From: JBMNCQ01 sp049366715
Lineage (GTDB): Bacteria > Bacillota > Peptococcia > Peptococcales > BICA1-8
Assembly: GCA_049366715.1 (NCBI GenBank)
Contig: JBMNCQ010000065.1
Span: forward strand, 86,453 to 150,452
Direction of reading: 5' to 3'
Length of the DNA stretch: 64,000 nucleotides
Under the pieces are notes generated by a model that worked only from the letters and a program-made list of their open reading frames with translations, did not search any database and was not told the origin of the DNA. Position numbers and translations under genes: made by a program. Of this stretch, positions 17,117 to 25,369 are shown one piece after another. Positions within the stretch are counted from its first letter, which is position 1, and each line of letters opens with the position of its first letter.

Positions 17117-17935
17117 ATGCAGATTAAACCCTTAAAAAAAATGAAACTGTATGGCTTTAATAACTTAACGAAAACCTTAAGTTTTAATTTATACGATATA
17201 TGTTATGCGAAAAATTCTGAGCACAGAAAAGAATACATCGAATACATAGATGATGTGTATAATGCTGACAGGCTTGCGGATATTTTGACTAATGTGGCGG
17301 AAATTATCGGGGCTCATATCCTGAACATTGCCAATCAGGACTATGACCCGCAAGGTGCCAGTGTTACGATGCTGATCGCGGAAAATGAAATAATATGTGA
17401 TAAAATTAAGGATGAGGCCCAAAAGGGCCCTGCCGAAATTGACAAGGAGGATATTGTTGCGCACTTAGATAAAAGTCATATTACCGTCCATACTTATCCT
17501 GAAAGTCATCCTGACCAGGGGATCAGTACTTTTAGAGCGGATATTGATGTCTCCACCTGCGGTCATATTTCACCTCTGACAGCTTTAAACTATTTGATTG
17601 ACAGCTTTGAACCTGATATCGCATATATGGACTACCGGGTAAGGGGATTTACCCGGGATGTAAGCGGTAAAAAGTTTTACATTGATCACAAGATAAACTC
17701 TATCCAAAATTTTATTGCCAAAAAAACCAGGGACAGCTACCAGATGATCGATGTTAATGTTTATCAGGATAATATTTTTCATACGAAAATGCTTCTCAAA
17801 GAATTTGACTTGGATAACTATCTCTTTGGTACTGCTAAAAAGGAATTGAAATCATGGGAAAAGAAAAAAATTAAGCAGCGCATCAAGAAAGAAATGCTGG
17901 AAATTTTTTACGGTAAGAATATACCTAAGATTTAA
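17117..17935 (+). CDS. speD: S-adenosylmethionine decarboxylase proenzyme, E. coli type
   Basis: Pyruvoyl enzyme making decarboxylated AdoMet for spermidine synthesis; 272 aa, the size of E. coli SpeD (class 1A). The self-cleavage Ser is S120 in DKSHITVHTYPESHP. Other conserved text is RADIDVSTCGHISPL, DYRVRGFTRD and HTKMLLKEFDLDNYLFG. The ATG has GAAAGGAG upstream. It stands alone with no spermidine synthase gene next to it. A second decarboxylase of the short type lies at 61888-62283. Confidence 0.96.
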   Translation: MQIKPLKKMKLYGFNNLTKTLSFNLYDICYAKNSEHRKEYIEYIDDVYNADRLADILTNVAEIIGAHILNIANQDYDPQGASVTMLIAENEIICDKIKDEAQKGPAEIDKEDIVAHLDKSHITVHTYPESHPDQGISTFRADIDVSTCGHISPLTALNYLIDSFEPDIAYMDYRVRGFTRDVSGKKFYIDHKINSIQNFIAKKTRDSYQMIDVNVYQDNIFHTKMLLKEFDLDNYLFGTAKKELKSWEKKKIKQRIKKEMLEIFYGKNIPKI

Positions 17936-18008
17936 AGAGCTTGCCAAGGAATTGATCCGGAAGAGATGAATCTATTTCGAAAAGTGTTGTTGGCCGGCCA
18001 ATTATTTA

Positions 18009-18052
18009 TTGACAAATGAAATATATATCAAATAAAATATATATCAAATAAA
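18009..18052 (+). promoter_or_regulatory. Promoter with tandem 16-bp repeat ahead of marR
   Basis: TTGACA (18009-18014) and TAAAAT (18033-18038) are 18 bases apart. The 16-mer ATATATATCAAATAAA occurs twice, exactly head to tail (18021-18036 and 18037-18052), overlapping the -10 box. Probably the operator of the MarR protein encoded 30 bases downstream. Confidence 0.65.
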
Positions 18053-18081
18053 ATACAAGAAAAAGAGTAAGGGGTAATACG

Positions 18082-18501
18082 ATGGAGTTGAATCAATGTA
18101 TAAATTTTCTCTTAACAAAAGCGCAGCAAGCGGTTTTTCAATTTTTTAAGGCTCGGCTTGCAGATTATGATGTTACTCCGGTCCAATATGGGATTCTGGG
18201 ATGTTTATGGGAGGAAAACGGGCAGACGCCTAAACAGATCGCTTATCATTTAAGTTTAGACGGCTCGACAATAACAGGTATTCTGGACCGTATGGAGAAT
18301 AAGGGATTGGTCCAGCGAACACCAGATCCTAATGATAGAAGGGCCTTGAGGGTTATTTTAACAGAGAAAGGTATGGAGCTGCAAGAACCGATTCAGGAAA
18401 TAATCTATGCTGCAAATGAAAAGGTTTTAGAGGCATTTTCTCAGGATGACCGGGATAAACTGCAAGTTTTTTTGGAAAGGTTCGATAATCTTGGCAATTA
18501 A
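18082..18501 (+). CDS. MarR-family transcriptional regulator
   Basis: Winged-helix repressor, 139 aa. Conserved text includes VTPVQYGILGCLWEENGQTPKQIA, the recognition helix region SLDGSTITGILDRMENKGLV and the wing RTPDPNDRRALRVILTEKG. It lies between speD and the acyl-CoA dehydrogenase genes and may regulate itself through the tandem repeat at its promoter. Its own terminator follows. The ligand is unknown; CoA thioesters or aromatic acids are common for the family. Confidence 0.93.
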   Translation: MELNQCINFLLTKAQQAVFQFFKARLADYDVTPVQYGILGCLWEENGQTPKQIAYHLSLDGSTITGILDRMENKGLVQRTPDPNDRRALRVILTEKGMELQEPIQEIIYAANEKVLEAFSQDDRDKLQVFLERFDNLGN

Positions 18502-18518
18502 TAAGCAAATATCAAAAG

Positions 18519-18539
18519 ACCTGCGGAGCAGGTTTTTTT
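18519..18539 (+). terminator. Terminator after marR
   Basis: ACCTGC, loop GGA, GCAGGT, then a T-run. It starts 17 bases after the marR stop. Confidence 0.85.
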
Positions 18540-18656
18540 GCTATAGCCGGAATTTTATCTGATCGGCAAGTCCGGCTGCGGAGAAGCCGCAGGCAGATTT
18601 GGCAGGGCGGAAAACAGAGATGTTTTAATTTATCTGACTTTTATACAAATAATTAG

Positions 18657-18685
18657 TTGACAAAAAGTTTGCGTGCAAATAAAAT
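18657..18685 (+). promoter_or_regulatory. Sigma-A-type promoter of the acyl-CoA dehydrogenase - Etf genes
   Basis: TTGACA (18657-18662), 17-base spacer, TAAAAT (18680-18685), 50 bases before the dehydrogenase start. Confidence 0.7.
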
Positions 18686-18735
18686 TATAGTAGGAAATGT
18701 TACCATAAGTTAAAAATAAACTGGAGGGATTCAAA

Positions 18736-19887
18736 ATGGAACTATTCAAATTTACCGAAGAGCAAGAAATGCTGCGCAAGGCTGTTAGGGAATTTGTAGA
18801 AAGTGAAGTAGCTCCTAAAGCAGCCGAATGGGACGAGAAGGATAATTGTCCTGTTGAACTTTTTCCCTTAATGGGTGAGATGGGCATAAACGGTATCTTT
18901 GTCCCGGAAGAGTATGGCGGTGCAGGACTGGGCTGGGTGGAGCGCACAATCTGTCTCGAAGAAATCTCCAGGCACTCGGCAGGTTTAGGTATTGCTATGA
19001 TGACCCACCATTTAGGAATTGCCGCTATTCTTTATTATGGAACAGAAGAGCAAAAACAAAAGTATTTGCCTGATCTATGTGCCGGCAAAAAAATCGGGGG
19101 TTTATCGGTGACGGAGCCGGGCGGCGGTTCTGATTTTATGGGACAAAAGGCAACGGGCGAGTTTAAAGATGGGAAATGGGTTCTCAATGGACGGAAATGT
19201 TTTATCACCAATTCCCATGTAGCGGACGTAGATGTTTGGACCGTTAAAACAGGCCAAGATGAAAAAGGCCGTCCGGTCCTGACATCCTTTATTGTTGACG
19301 GAGATGCAGAAGGACATACTCCCGGCCGCAAGGAAAACAAGATGGGCCTGAGGGGCTCTGTTACCGGTGATATAAACTGTGTTGATGTCGCCCTTGCGCC
19401 GGAACAAATGCTGGGGAAAACAGGGGATGGAGCGAAAATTGCCATGAGTACCATTGCTGAAATAGGACGGGCAGGCATGGCGGCAATCTGCGTAGGAATA
19501 TTGAAAGGCTGTGTTGAAGAAGCGGTCAAATTTGCCAATGAACGGATCGTATACGGTAAGCCCATCGCCAAGCTGCAGGCCATTCAGTTAATGGTTGCCG
19601 ATATCCGTGTAGATTTTGAAGCGGCCAACCTTTTAACCTATCGTGCCGCAAGTATGAAAGATGCAGGTTTACCCTGTACAACGGAGTTTGCCGTTGCAAA
19701 ACTTTTCTCCACTGAGGCTGCGGTAAGAGCTGCGAAAAATACAATGGATTTAATGGGCGGCTATGGTGTCGTTAATGAATACCCCATAGGCCGGTTCCTG
19801 CGGGATGCCCTGGTTTCCATTCCTTCCGGGGGTACTTCGGTAATCCAGAAATTAATCATCGCCGGAAGTACACTCAAAGGTAAATAA
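18736..19887 (+). CDS. Acyl-CoA dehydrogenase (short-chain / butyryl-CoA type)
   Basis: FAD enzyme oxidising an acyl-CoA to the 2-enoyl-CoA, or reducing it in reverse, with EtfAB as electron partner; 383 aa. Family text: GGLSVTEPGGGSDF, RKCFITNSHVADV, DLMGGYGVVNEYPIGRFLRDA. The usual catalytic-base motif Y-E-G-T is S-G-G-T here (IPSGGTSVIQ), so the Glu at that place is absent. Some ACAD subfamilies place the base elsewhere. GGAGGGA precedes the ATG. The two Etf genes follow, so the three act as one unit. The substrate cannot be fixed. Confidence 0.93.
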   Translation: MELFKFTEEQEMLRKAVREFVESEVAPKAAEWDEKDNCPVELFPLMGEMGINGIFVPEEYGGAGLGWVERTICLEEISRHSAGLGIAMMTHHLGIAAILYYGTEEQKQKYLPDLCAGKKIGGLSVTEPGGGSDFMGQKATGEFKDGKWVLNGRKCFITNSHVADVDVWTVKTGQDEKGRPVLTSFIVDGDAEGHTPGRKENKMGLRGSVTGDINCVDVALAPEQMLGKTGDGAKIAMSTIAEIGRAGMAAICVGILKGCVEEAVKFANERIVYGKPIAKLQAIQLMVADIRVDFEAANLLTYRAASMKDAGLPCTTEFAVAKLFSTEAAVRAAKNTMDLMGGYGVVNEYPIGRFLRDALVSIPSGGTSVIQKLIIAGSTLKGK

Positions 19888-19939
19888 TCGTTATTTCAAG
19901 AAGCTTTACGCAATATACAAAAGCCATAAATGACCAAAA

Positions 19940-19963
19940 CCGGGGACCTTTTGCGGTCCCCGG
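19940..19963 (+). terminator. GC-rich stem-loop between acyl-CoA dehydrogenase and etfB
   Basis: CCGGGGACC, loop TTTTGC, GGTCCCCGG. No T-run follows, so partial attenuation or mRNA processing is more likely than full termination. Confidence 0.5.
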
Positions 19964-20004
19964 AATTATCTGGAGTAATAAAATGAAAGGAAGGTGTTGC
20001 CGAA

Positions 20005-20850
20005 ATGGAATTGCGGATTATTGTCTGTGTTAAACCGATTCCCGATCCTGAAAAATATCATGATATTAAGATCGATCCCGTTAAAAAAACGATTGTCCGG
20101 GAAGGGATCACCACGATCATAAATCCGATAGATAAACATGCTGTTGAAGAAGCCTTGAAATTAAAAACAAAATTCGGGGGTAAAGTTACTTTAATCAGTA
20201 TGGCGCCTCCTAACACTCAAGATGCTATTCTGGAAGGATTAGCCATGGGGGCAGATGAGGCAGTGCTCCTTAGTGACAGGGAGTTTGCCGGCGCCGATAC
20301 CCTGGCTACCTCTTATGTCATAGCCCAGGGCATTAAAAAAATCGGCGGTGCCGATCTGATTCTGACAGGAACGGAAAGCGGCGACGGGGCAACGGCTCAG
20401 GTACCTTCCCAACTGGGGGAATGGCTGGGTATTCCTCATCTTTGGGGTGTAACCGGTTTGCGTATGGAACAGGATGATGATCTCTATCTTAAGACGAAAT
20501 TTGAAAACGGATATATGGAATGGCAGGGCAGTTTACCTCTGGTCCTGGCCGTGGCCAGAGAACTGAACAAGCCCCGTTATACAACAATTATGGGTGTCAT
20601 GAAAGCAAAAAAGAAACCTTTTCAGATGCTGTCGGCTGCTGATTTGGAATTAGACTACCGCTATATAGGCCTCAAAGGGTCACCCACTCAGCCCGGGGAT
20701 ATTTTTACTCCCGAAATTGGCCGCCGCGGGGAGATCATCAAGGGTAGTAAGGAAGAACTCGGTGACTTTATTATTGAAAAGCTCAGGGCAAACGGGGTAA
20801 ATGTTGAAAAACTTACTTTGGGTTGTGAAGGAGTGGGTAAGAATGAGTAA
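20005..20850 (+). CDS. etfB: Electron transfer flavoprotein subunit beta
   Basis: EtfB, 281 aa, with the typical start IVCVKPIPDPEKYHDIKIDP, then NPIDKHAVEEAL, GADEAVLLSD and LTGTESGDGATAQVPSQLGE. It carries the AMP (or second FAD) site and pairs with EtfA to move electrons from the acyl-CoA dehydrogenase. AAAGGAAGG precedes the ATG. Its last 8 bases overlap the etfA start. Confidence 0.96.
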   Translation: MELRIIVCVKPIPDPEKYHDIKIDPVKKTIVREGITTIINPIDKHAVEEALKLKTKFGGKVTLISMAPPNTQDAILEGLAMGADEAVLLSDREFAGADTLATSYVIAQGIKKIGGADLILTGTESGDGATAQVPSQLGEWLGIPHLWGVTGLRMEQDDDLYLKTKFENGYMEWQGSLPLVLAVARELNKPRYTTIMGVMKAKKKPFQMLSAADLELDYRYIGLKGSPTQPGDIFTPEIGRRGEIIKGSKEELGDFIIEKLRANGVNVEKLTLGCEGVGKNE

Positions 20851-21832
20851 AGATATCTGGGTTTATGTGGAGCATGATCGGAATAAGATTGAAAATGTAT
20901 CTTTAGAACTCTTAGGAGAGGCGATCCGCCTGCAAGGGCAGATGGCGGACCCCGGTAAAGTTGCCGCTGTAATTATCGGTTCGCAAATTGCAGAAATAAA
21001 AAAAACAGCTGCTGATTATGGAGCCGAAGTAATATATGCTGTGGAAGATGAAAGGCTGAGCCAATATAGTCCGGAATATTACGGTAAAACGCTGGAGGTC
21101 ATGATTTCCCAGGAAAAACCCTATATATTTTTAATGGGGGCAACCTATTTGGGAACACAACTGGCACCGATGGTAGCTGCTAAAATAAAGACCGGAGTAG
21201 CGGCTCATTGTGTAGAGTTAAAAATCGCAGACAGGGATAATCTCGTTGCTGTCGTTCCTGCTTTTGGCGGAAAAGTCTTAGGAGATATCCTATGCCCCCG
21301 TCATTTGCCCCAGATGGCAACGGTAAAACCGGGGATCTTGGCTAAGCCCCGGCCTGTTAACGGCACTGCAGAGATTATTGATCTCAGTCCGGATTTTTTA
21401 GAGGATATGCAGCCTAAGCTTAAATTGACAAATATTTGTAAAGAAGAACCCCAGGGCATGCCTTTAGAAGAGGCCGAAATAGTTGTCTGCGGCGGTTGGG
21501 GGATTGGAGACAGGGATAACTGGCTGATTTTAGAGAAGATTGCCCGGAGGCTGGGCGGAGCGCTGGCATGCACCAGGCCTCCCATTGATGAAGGCTGGGC
21601 TTCAGGAGAGCAGATGATGATCGGTACCAGCGGGAAAAGCGTCCGGCCTAAAATTTATCTGGGATTCGGAATTTCCGGGGCTACCCATCATGTCTGCGGG
21701 ATGAAGGATGCCGGACTAATTATAACGATGAATAAGGATGAAGGGGCGGAAATCTTCAAAGTTTCCGATTATGGATTAGTTGGTGATGTGAAAGAAGTAC
21801 TGCCTTTATTAGCTGAAAGCTTAGGTATTTAA
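20843..21832 (+). CDS. etfA: Electron transfer flavoprotein subunit alpha
   Basis: EtfA, 329 aa. The N-terminal half is the EtfA/B fold. The C-terminal FAD domain shows GGWGIGDRDNW, TRPPIDEGWA, GTSGKSVRPKIYLGFGISGA, HHVCGM and NKDEGAEIFKVSDYGLVGD. The ATG at 20843 (GAAGGAG upstream) overlaps etfB by 8 bases, giving translational coupling; an in-frame ATG at 20801 would lengthen the overlap and is less likely. Confidence 0.96.
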   Translation: MSKDIWVYVEHDRNKIENVSLELLGEAIRLQGQMADPGKVAAVIIGSQIAEIKKTAADYGAEVIYAVEDERLSQYSPEYYGKTLEVMISQEKPYIFLMGATYLGTQLAPMVAAKIKTGVAAHCVELKIADRDNLVAVVPAFGGKVLGDILCPRHLPQMATVKPGILAKPRPVNGTAEIIDLSPDFLEDMQPKLKLTNICKEEPQGMPLEEAEIVVCGGWGIGDRDNWLILEKIARRLGGALACTRPPIDEGWASGEQMMIGTSGKSVRPKIYLGFGISGATHHVCGMKDAGLIITMNKDEGAEIFKVSDYGLVGDVKEVLPLLAESLGI

Positions 21833-21904
21833 GCGGATACTTTCAGGTGGCAGCGGTATTGCAAAGGCAGGTATTTTTATTATACCGGAAAGGAGGGGAA
21901 GAAA

Positions 21905-22780
21905 ATCCGGTATCAGGGAACAGTCTACAGGCCTCCCAGTGAAGCCGGCAGCGTGATTATCCAGGGGACAATAGGCTGCCCGCATAATAAATGTAATTTT
22001 TGCACAATGTACAAGGATAAAAAATTTCAAATCAGAAAAGTACCGGAAATTAAAGAGGATCTGGACATGGCCGGAGAGTATTACGGGCCGGATGTACGGA
22101 CGATCTTTTTTGCCGACGGCAATACAATCTTAATGAAGACGAGAGATCTACAAGAAATTTTTGCGTATGCCAATCAAGTTTTTCCCGGGCTGGAAAGGAT
22201 TACGGTTTATGGCTCGGCACGCTTTATCGCTCTTAAGTCCTTAAGTGAGTATCGGGCCTTGCAAAAAGAGGGCTTAAAGCGCATTCATTCGGGGATGGAG
22301 TCCGGAGATGACCAGGTCCTGAAGTTTATTAACAAAGGAACGGATTCCGCTGAATTGATCCGGGCAGGGAAATTGGTTAAAGAGGCCGGTATTGAACTGA
22401 GTGAATATATTTTAACCGGCGCAGGAGGAAAGGAATTTTCCCGGCAGCACGGACTTAACAGTGCGCAGGTAATCAACCGGATTAATCCTGATTTTATCAG
22501 GCTGCGGACCTTTCTGCCCCTGCCCGGTACGGTGATGTATGATTTATATAAAAAGGGGGAATTCCGGCTGCTCTCTTCCCATGAAGCCTTGCGGGAAACC
22601 AGATTGTTTATTGAGAACTTAGCGGATATCGACAGTCTGCTCTTAAGTGATCACTATTTGAATTACTGGAATGTGAACGGGCGGCTGCCCTATGATCAGG
22701 AGCTCATATTAAAGGAAATTGATTTCGCTTTGACCTATCCTGAATCATATTTTAGAAATCCTGCCGAAGGGCATCTCTAA
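21905..22780 (+). CDS. Radical SAM protein, apparent ATC start
   Basis: Radical SAM enzyme of unknown substrate, 291 aa if begun at 21905. The cluster motif reads GCPHNKCNFCTMY (C-x4-C-x2-C). Later text includes RIHSGMESGDDQVLKFINKG and PDFIRLRTFLPLPGTVMYD. The family-conserved RPPSEAGS lies upstream of the first canonical start (GTG 21953), and the frame has no ATG, GTG or TTG back to its stop at 21830. A strong AGGAGG (21891-21896) sits 8 bases before ATC at 21905, which reads IRYQGTVYRPPSEA. Either ATC is the start or an ATG has mutated. It ends before a terminator. Confidence 0.8.
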   Translation: MRYQGTVYRPPSEAGSVIIQGTIGCPHNKCNFCTMYKDKKFQIRKVPEIKEDLDMAGEYYGPDVRTIFFADGNTILMKTRDLQEIFAYANQVFPGLERITVYGSARFIALKSLSEYRALQKEGLKRIHSGMESGDDQVLKFINKGTDSAELIRAGKLVKEAGIELSEYILTGAGGKEFSRQHGLNSAQVINRINPDFIRLRTFLPLPGTVMYDLYKKGEFRLLSSHEALRETRLFIENLADIDSLLLSDHYLNYWNVNGRLPYDQELILKEIDFALTYPESYFRNPAEGHL

Positions 22781-22802
22781 AACTAAAAGACAAACTATGT
22801 TC

Positions 22803-22824
22803 AGACCGGGCGACCGGTCTTTTT
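22803..22824 (+). terminator. Terminator after the radical SAM gene
   Basis: AGACCGG, loop GCGA, CCGGTCT, then TTTT. It starts 22 bases after the stop. Confidence 0.85.
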
Positions 22825-22836
22825 GCTGTGCCTGCA

Positions 22837-22899
22837 CTCAGTTTTCAGTTCTCAGTTTTCAGTTCTCAGTTCTCAGTTCTCAATTCTCAATTCTCAATT
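22837..22899. repeat. Tandem heptamer array YTCARTT, 9 units
   Basis: Nine contiguous 7-bp units, CTCAGTT, TTCAGTT or CTCAATT. Reverse-complement relatives (ACTGAGAAC) occur at 23029-23067, so the two can pair over about 150 bases. No coding function; the short frame through it is low-complexity. Confidence 0.9.
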
Positions 22900-23100
22900 C
22901 TCTATAAACTATGCTCTATGCTCCGAACTGCACCGGTCATGACGAAAGGTAAAATAGCTACAGTAACTACAGTGAGAGTAATAAACTGTACCCTGTGCTC
23001 TGTTCTCTGTTCTCTGTATTCCAAAACAACTGAGAACAGATATCTGAGAACCGGGAACTGAGAACCATAATCTATGAACTATGCTCTATAAACCATATCA

Positions 23101-23247
23101 GTCACCAGTCACTAATCACTAATCACCAGTCACTAATCACTAATCACTAATCACCAGTCACCAGTCACCAGTCACTAATCACCAGTCACCAATCACCAAT
23201 CACCAATCACTAGTCACCAGTCACTAATCACTAGTCACTAATCACCA
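23101..23247. repeat. Tandem heptamer array RTCACYA, 21 units
   Basis: Exactly 21 head-to-tail 7-bp units spanning 147 bp. Each unit is G/A-TCAC-C/T-A; only positions 1 and 6 vary. It ends about 190 bases before dnaK. The rest of 22900-23100 holds looser heptamer-like text (CTCTGTT, CTATGCT), and no gene is supported from 22781 to 23436. Confidence 0.92.
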
Positions 23248-23293
23248 ACCAACTATACTCCTTTTTTAAAAAATTATCCGTAAATTTTCATTC

Positions 23294-23372
23294 TGACCAT
23301 GACTGATCTATTGACCTTTGCTGACCTTTCCTTTATAATACAAGTAGGTTGAATATTTGACCAATCTTGACC
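23294..23372 (+). promoter_or_regulatory. dnaK operon promoter with repeated TGACC boxes
   Basis: The -35 TTGACC (23311-23316), 17-base spacer and perfect -10 TATAAT (23334-23339) lie 98 bases before dnaK. TGACC occurs five times: 23294, 23312, 23322, 23358, 23368. Two pairs are spaced exactly 10 bp, one pair across the -35 box and one downstream of the start point. No CIRCE or HAIR element is visible. Confidence 0.65.
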
Positions 23373-23436
23373 AAACATAAATATTGGTTTCAATGGAAAA
23401 AATTTGGGTAATAGATTAAAAAAGGAGGTATAAAAA

Positions 23437-25308
23437 ATGGCAAAGGCTATAGGGATAGATTTAGGAACAACTAATTCTGTAGTTGCCGTATTAGAAGGAA
23501 ATAAGCCGGTGGTCATTGCAAATTCTGAAGGCGGCAGAACTACCCCGTCGGTAGTAGCTTACGGAAAAAATGGTGACCGGCTGACAGGGCAGCTGGCGAA
23601 AAGACAGGCAGTCCTAAATTATCAGGGAACAATCTTTTCCGTCAAGAGGTTTATGGGCCGGAAATATCATGAGATTAAAGATGAGATTGCCAGAGTCCCT
23701 TATAAAGTGGTCAAAGGTCCTGATGACAGTGTGCGTTTTGATATTAACGGGAAGCTTGTTTCCCCGGAAGAAATAAGTGCCCAAATTCTTCGGAAGCTTG
23801 TTGATGATGCTGCTAAATACGTAGGAGAAAAGGTAACTGATGTTGTCATTACCGTACCTGCTTATTTTGACGATGCCCAGCGGCAGGCGACTAAGGACGC
23901 CGGGAGAATTGCAGGACTTAATGTACTGAGAATAATTAATGAACCTACGGCAGCCGCCCTGGCGTATGGTTTCGAAAAAAATAAAAATGAAACAATTTTG
24001 GTTTATGACTTGGGGGGCGGAACTTTTGATGTTTCCCTGCTGGATGTGGGGGACGGGGTTTTTGAGGTTAAGGCTACGGCAGGAGATACCCATCTGGGCG
24101 GGGATGATTTTGACAGGACGATCGTAGAATGGCTGATTGAAGAATTTAAAAAAGACCAGGGAATTGACCTGGGTAAGGACCGTCAAGCTTTACAGCGCCT
24201 TTATGAAGCAGCGGAAAAGGCTAAGATTGAATTATCATCCACCGGGCAAACAAGCATCAGTTTACCCTTTATAAGTGCCGACGGCAATGGTCCCAAACAT
24301 CTGGAACATACCTTAAGCAGAGCAAAATTTGAGGAAATGACCGCTGATATTGTAGAGAGAACAGTACAGCCTGTAAAACAGGCTATAGCAGATGCCAAGC
24401 TGAGTCAAGGTGACATAGAGCAGGTTATTTTAGTAGGGGGTTCCACCCGGATACCTGCCGTGCAGGACCTTGTTAAGAAGTTGACCGGCGGTAAAGAGCC
24501 GAATATGTCGGTCAACCCTGATGAGGTAGTTGCAATGGGGGCTGCTATTCAGGCTGCTGTGTTATCCGGAGAAATGCAGGATGTCCTGCTCCTCGATGTG
24601 ACACCCCTTTCCCTGGGGGTAGAGACAATGGGCGGTGTCATGACGAAATTGATTGAGCGCAACTCTACAGTACCTGTCCAAAAAACCGAAGTTTTCTCCA
24701 CAGCGGAGGATAACCAGCCGGCAGTTGATATCGTCGTCCTGCAGGGCGAACGGGAGATGGCCGGGGATAATCGGAAAATCGGTCAATTTAAGCTGGAAGG
24801 AATAGAGCCTGCACCCCGTGGGCTTCCCCAGATTGAAGTTATTTTTGACATCGATGCCAACGGAATCCTTAATGTCACTGCCCGGGATAAAAAAACAGGC
24901 AAGGAACAGAAAATTACCATCAGTGGTTCGACAAATCTCGCGCCAACAGATATTGAACGAATGATTAAAGAGGCAGAACAAAATGCCCGGGAGGATAAAA
25001 ACAAAAGGGAATACGCAGATCTTAAGAATCAAGCTGACGCCGCAGCTTATCAGGGAGAGAGAATACTTAAGGAAAAAGGCGGGCAGGTTCCCGTTCATGT
25101 TAAAGGCAGAGTGGAAGCCTTAATTACGGAAATAAAGGAAGCCGTACGGAACTCCGCTTCTCCGGAGAAGTTGCAGCAGTTGATACAAGATTTGGAGCAG
25201 GCGGTACAGCAGTTAAATAACAATACTGCCCGGGAGGATATGAATAACGGGCAAACTCCCCATAATAGTGATGATAATATTATAGATGCGGAGTTTACAG
25301 AAAAATAA
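23437..25308 (+). CDS. dnaK: Chaperone protein DnaK (Hsp70)
   Basis: ATP-driven folding chaperone, 623 aa, full length. The ATPase domain (1-385) has IGIDLGTTNSVVAV, VYDLGGGTFDVSLLD and ILVGGSTRIPAVQ. The substrate-binding domain (about 395-510) is followed by a helical lid, and the tail ends DDNIIDAEFTEK. AAAAAGGAGGT precedes the ATG. It heads a four-gene operon with cbpA, cbpM and clpB. It lacks grpE and dnaJ neighbours, so a main hrcA-grpE-dnaK-dnaJ operon probably exists elsewhere and this is a second, stress-dedicated copy. Confidence 0.98.
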   Translation: MAKAIGIDLGTTNSVVAVLEGNKPVVIANSEGGRTTPSVVAYGKNGDRLTGQLAKRQAVLNYQGTIFSVKRFMGRKYHEIKDEIARVPYKVVKGPDDSVRFDINGKLVSPEEISAQILRKLVDDAAKYVGEKVTDVVITVPAYFDDAQRQATKDAGRIAGLNVLRIINEPTAAALAYGFEKNKNETILVYDLGGGTFDVSLLDVGDGVFEVKATAGDTHLGGDDFDRTIVEWLIEEFKKDQGIDLGKDRQALQRLYEAAEKAKIELSSTGQTSISLPFISADGNGPKHLEHTLSRAKFEEMTADIVERTVQPVKQAIADAKLSQGDIEQVILVGGSTRIPAVQDLVKKLTGGKEPNMSVNPDEVVAMGAAIQAAVLSGEMQDVLLLDVTPLSLGVETMGGVMTKLIERNSTVPVQKTEVFSTAEDNQPAVDIVVLQGEREMAGDNRKIGQFKLEGIEPAPRGLPQIEVIFDIDANGILNVTARDKKTGKEQKITISGSTNLAPTDIERMIKEAEQNAREDKNKREYADLKNQADAAAYQGERILKEKGGQVPVHVKGRVEALITEIKEAVRNSASPEKLQQLIQDLEQAVQQLNNNTAREDMNNGQTPHNSDDNIIDAEFTEK

Positions 25309-25318
25309 GATGATGGTT

Positions 25319-25348
25319 TAATCCTGCTCTTTTTAAAGAGCAGGATTA
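25319..25348 (+). terminator. Perfect stem-loop between dnaK and cbpA
   Basis: TAATCCTGCTCTTT pairs perfectly with AAAGAGCAGGATTA. No T-run follows and the cbpA ribosome site begins 7 bases later, so a processing or attenuation site that keeps DnaK in excess is more likely than termination. Confidence 0.6.
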
Positions 25349-25369
25349 AATTCACAGGAGGTGGTTAAA

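Noticed and set aside
22828..23061. 77-aa plus-strand open frame
   Set aside because: It is built from the heptamer repeats (repeating QFSV/SQFS text) and has no ribosome site.
22837..23247. Possible CRISPR array
   Set aside because: Repeats are 7-bp and contiguous with no spacers, and no cas genes are present.
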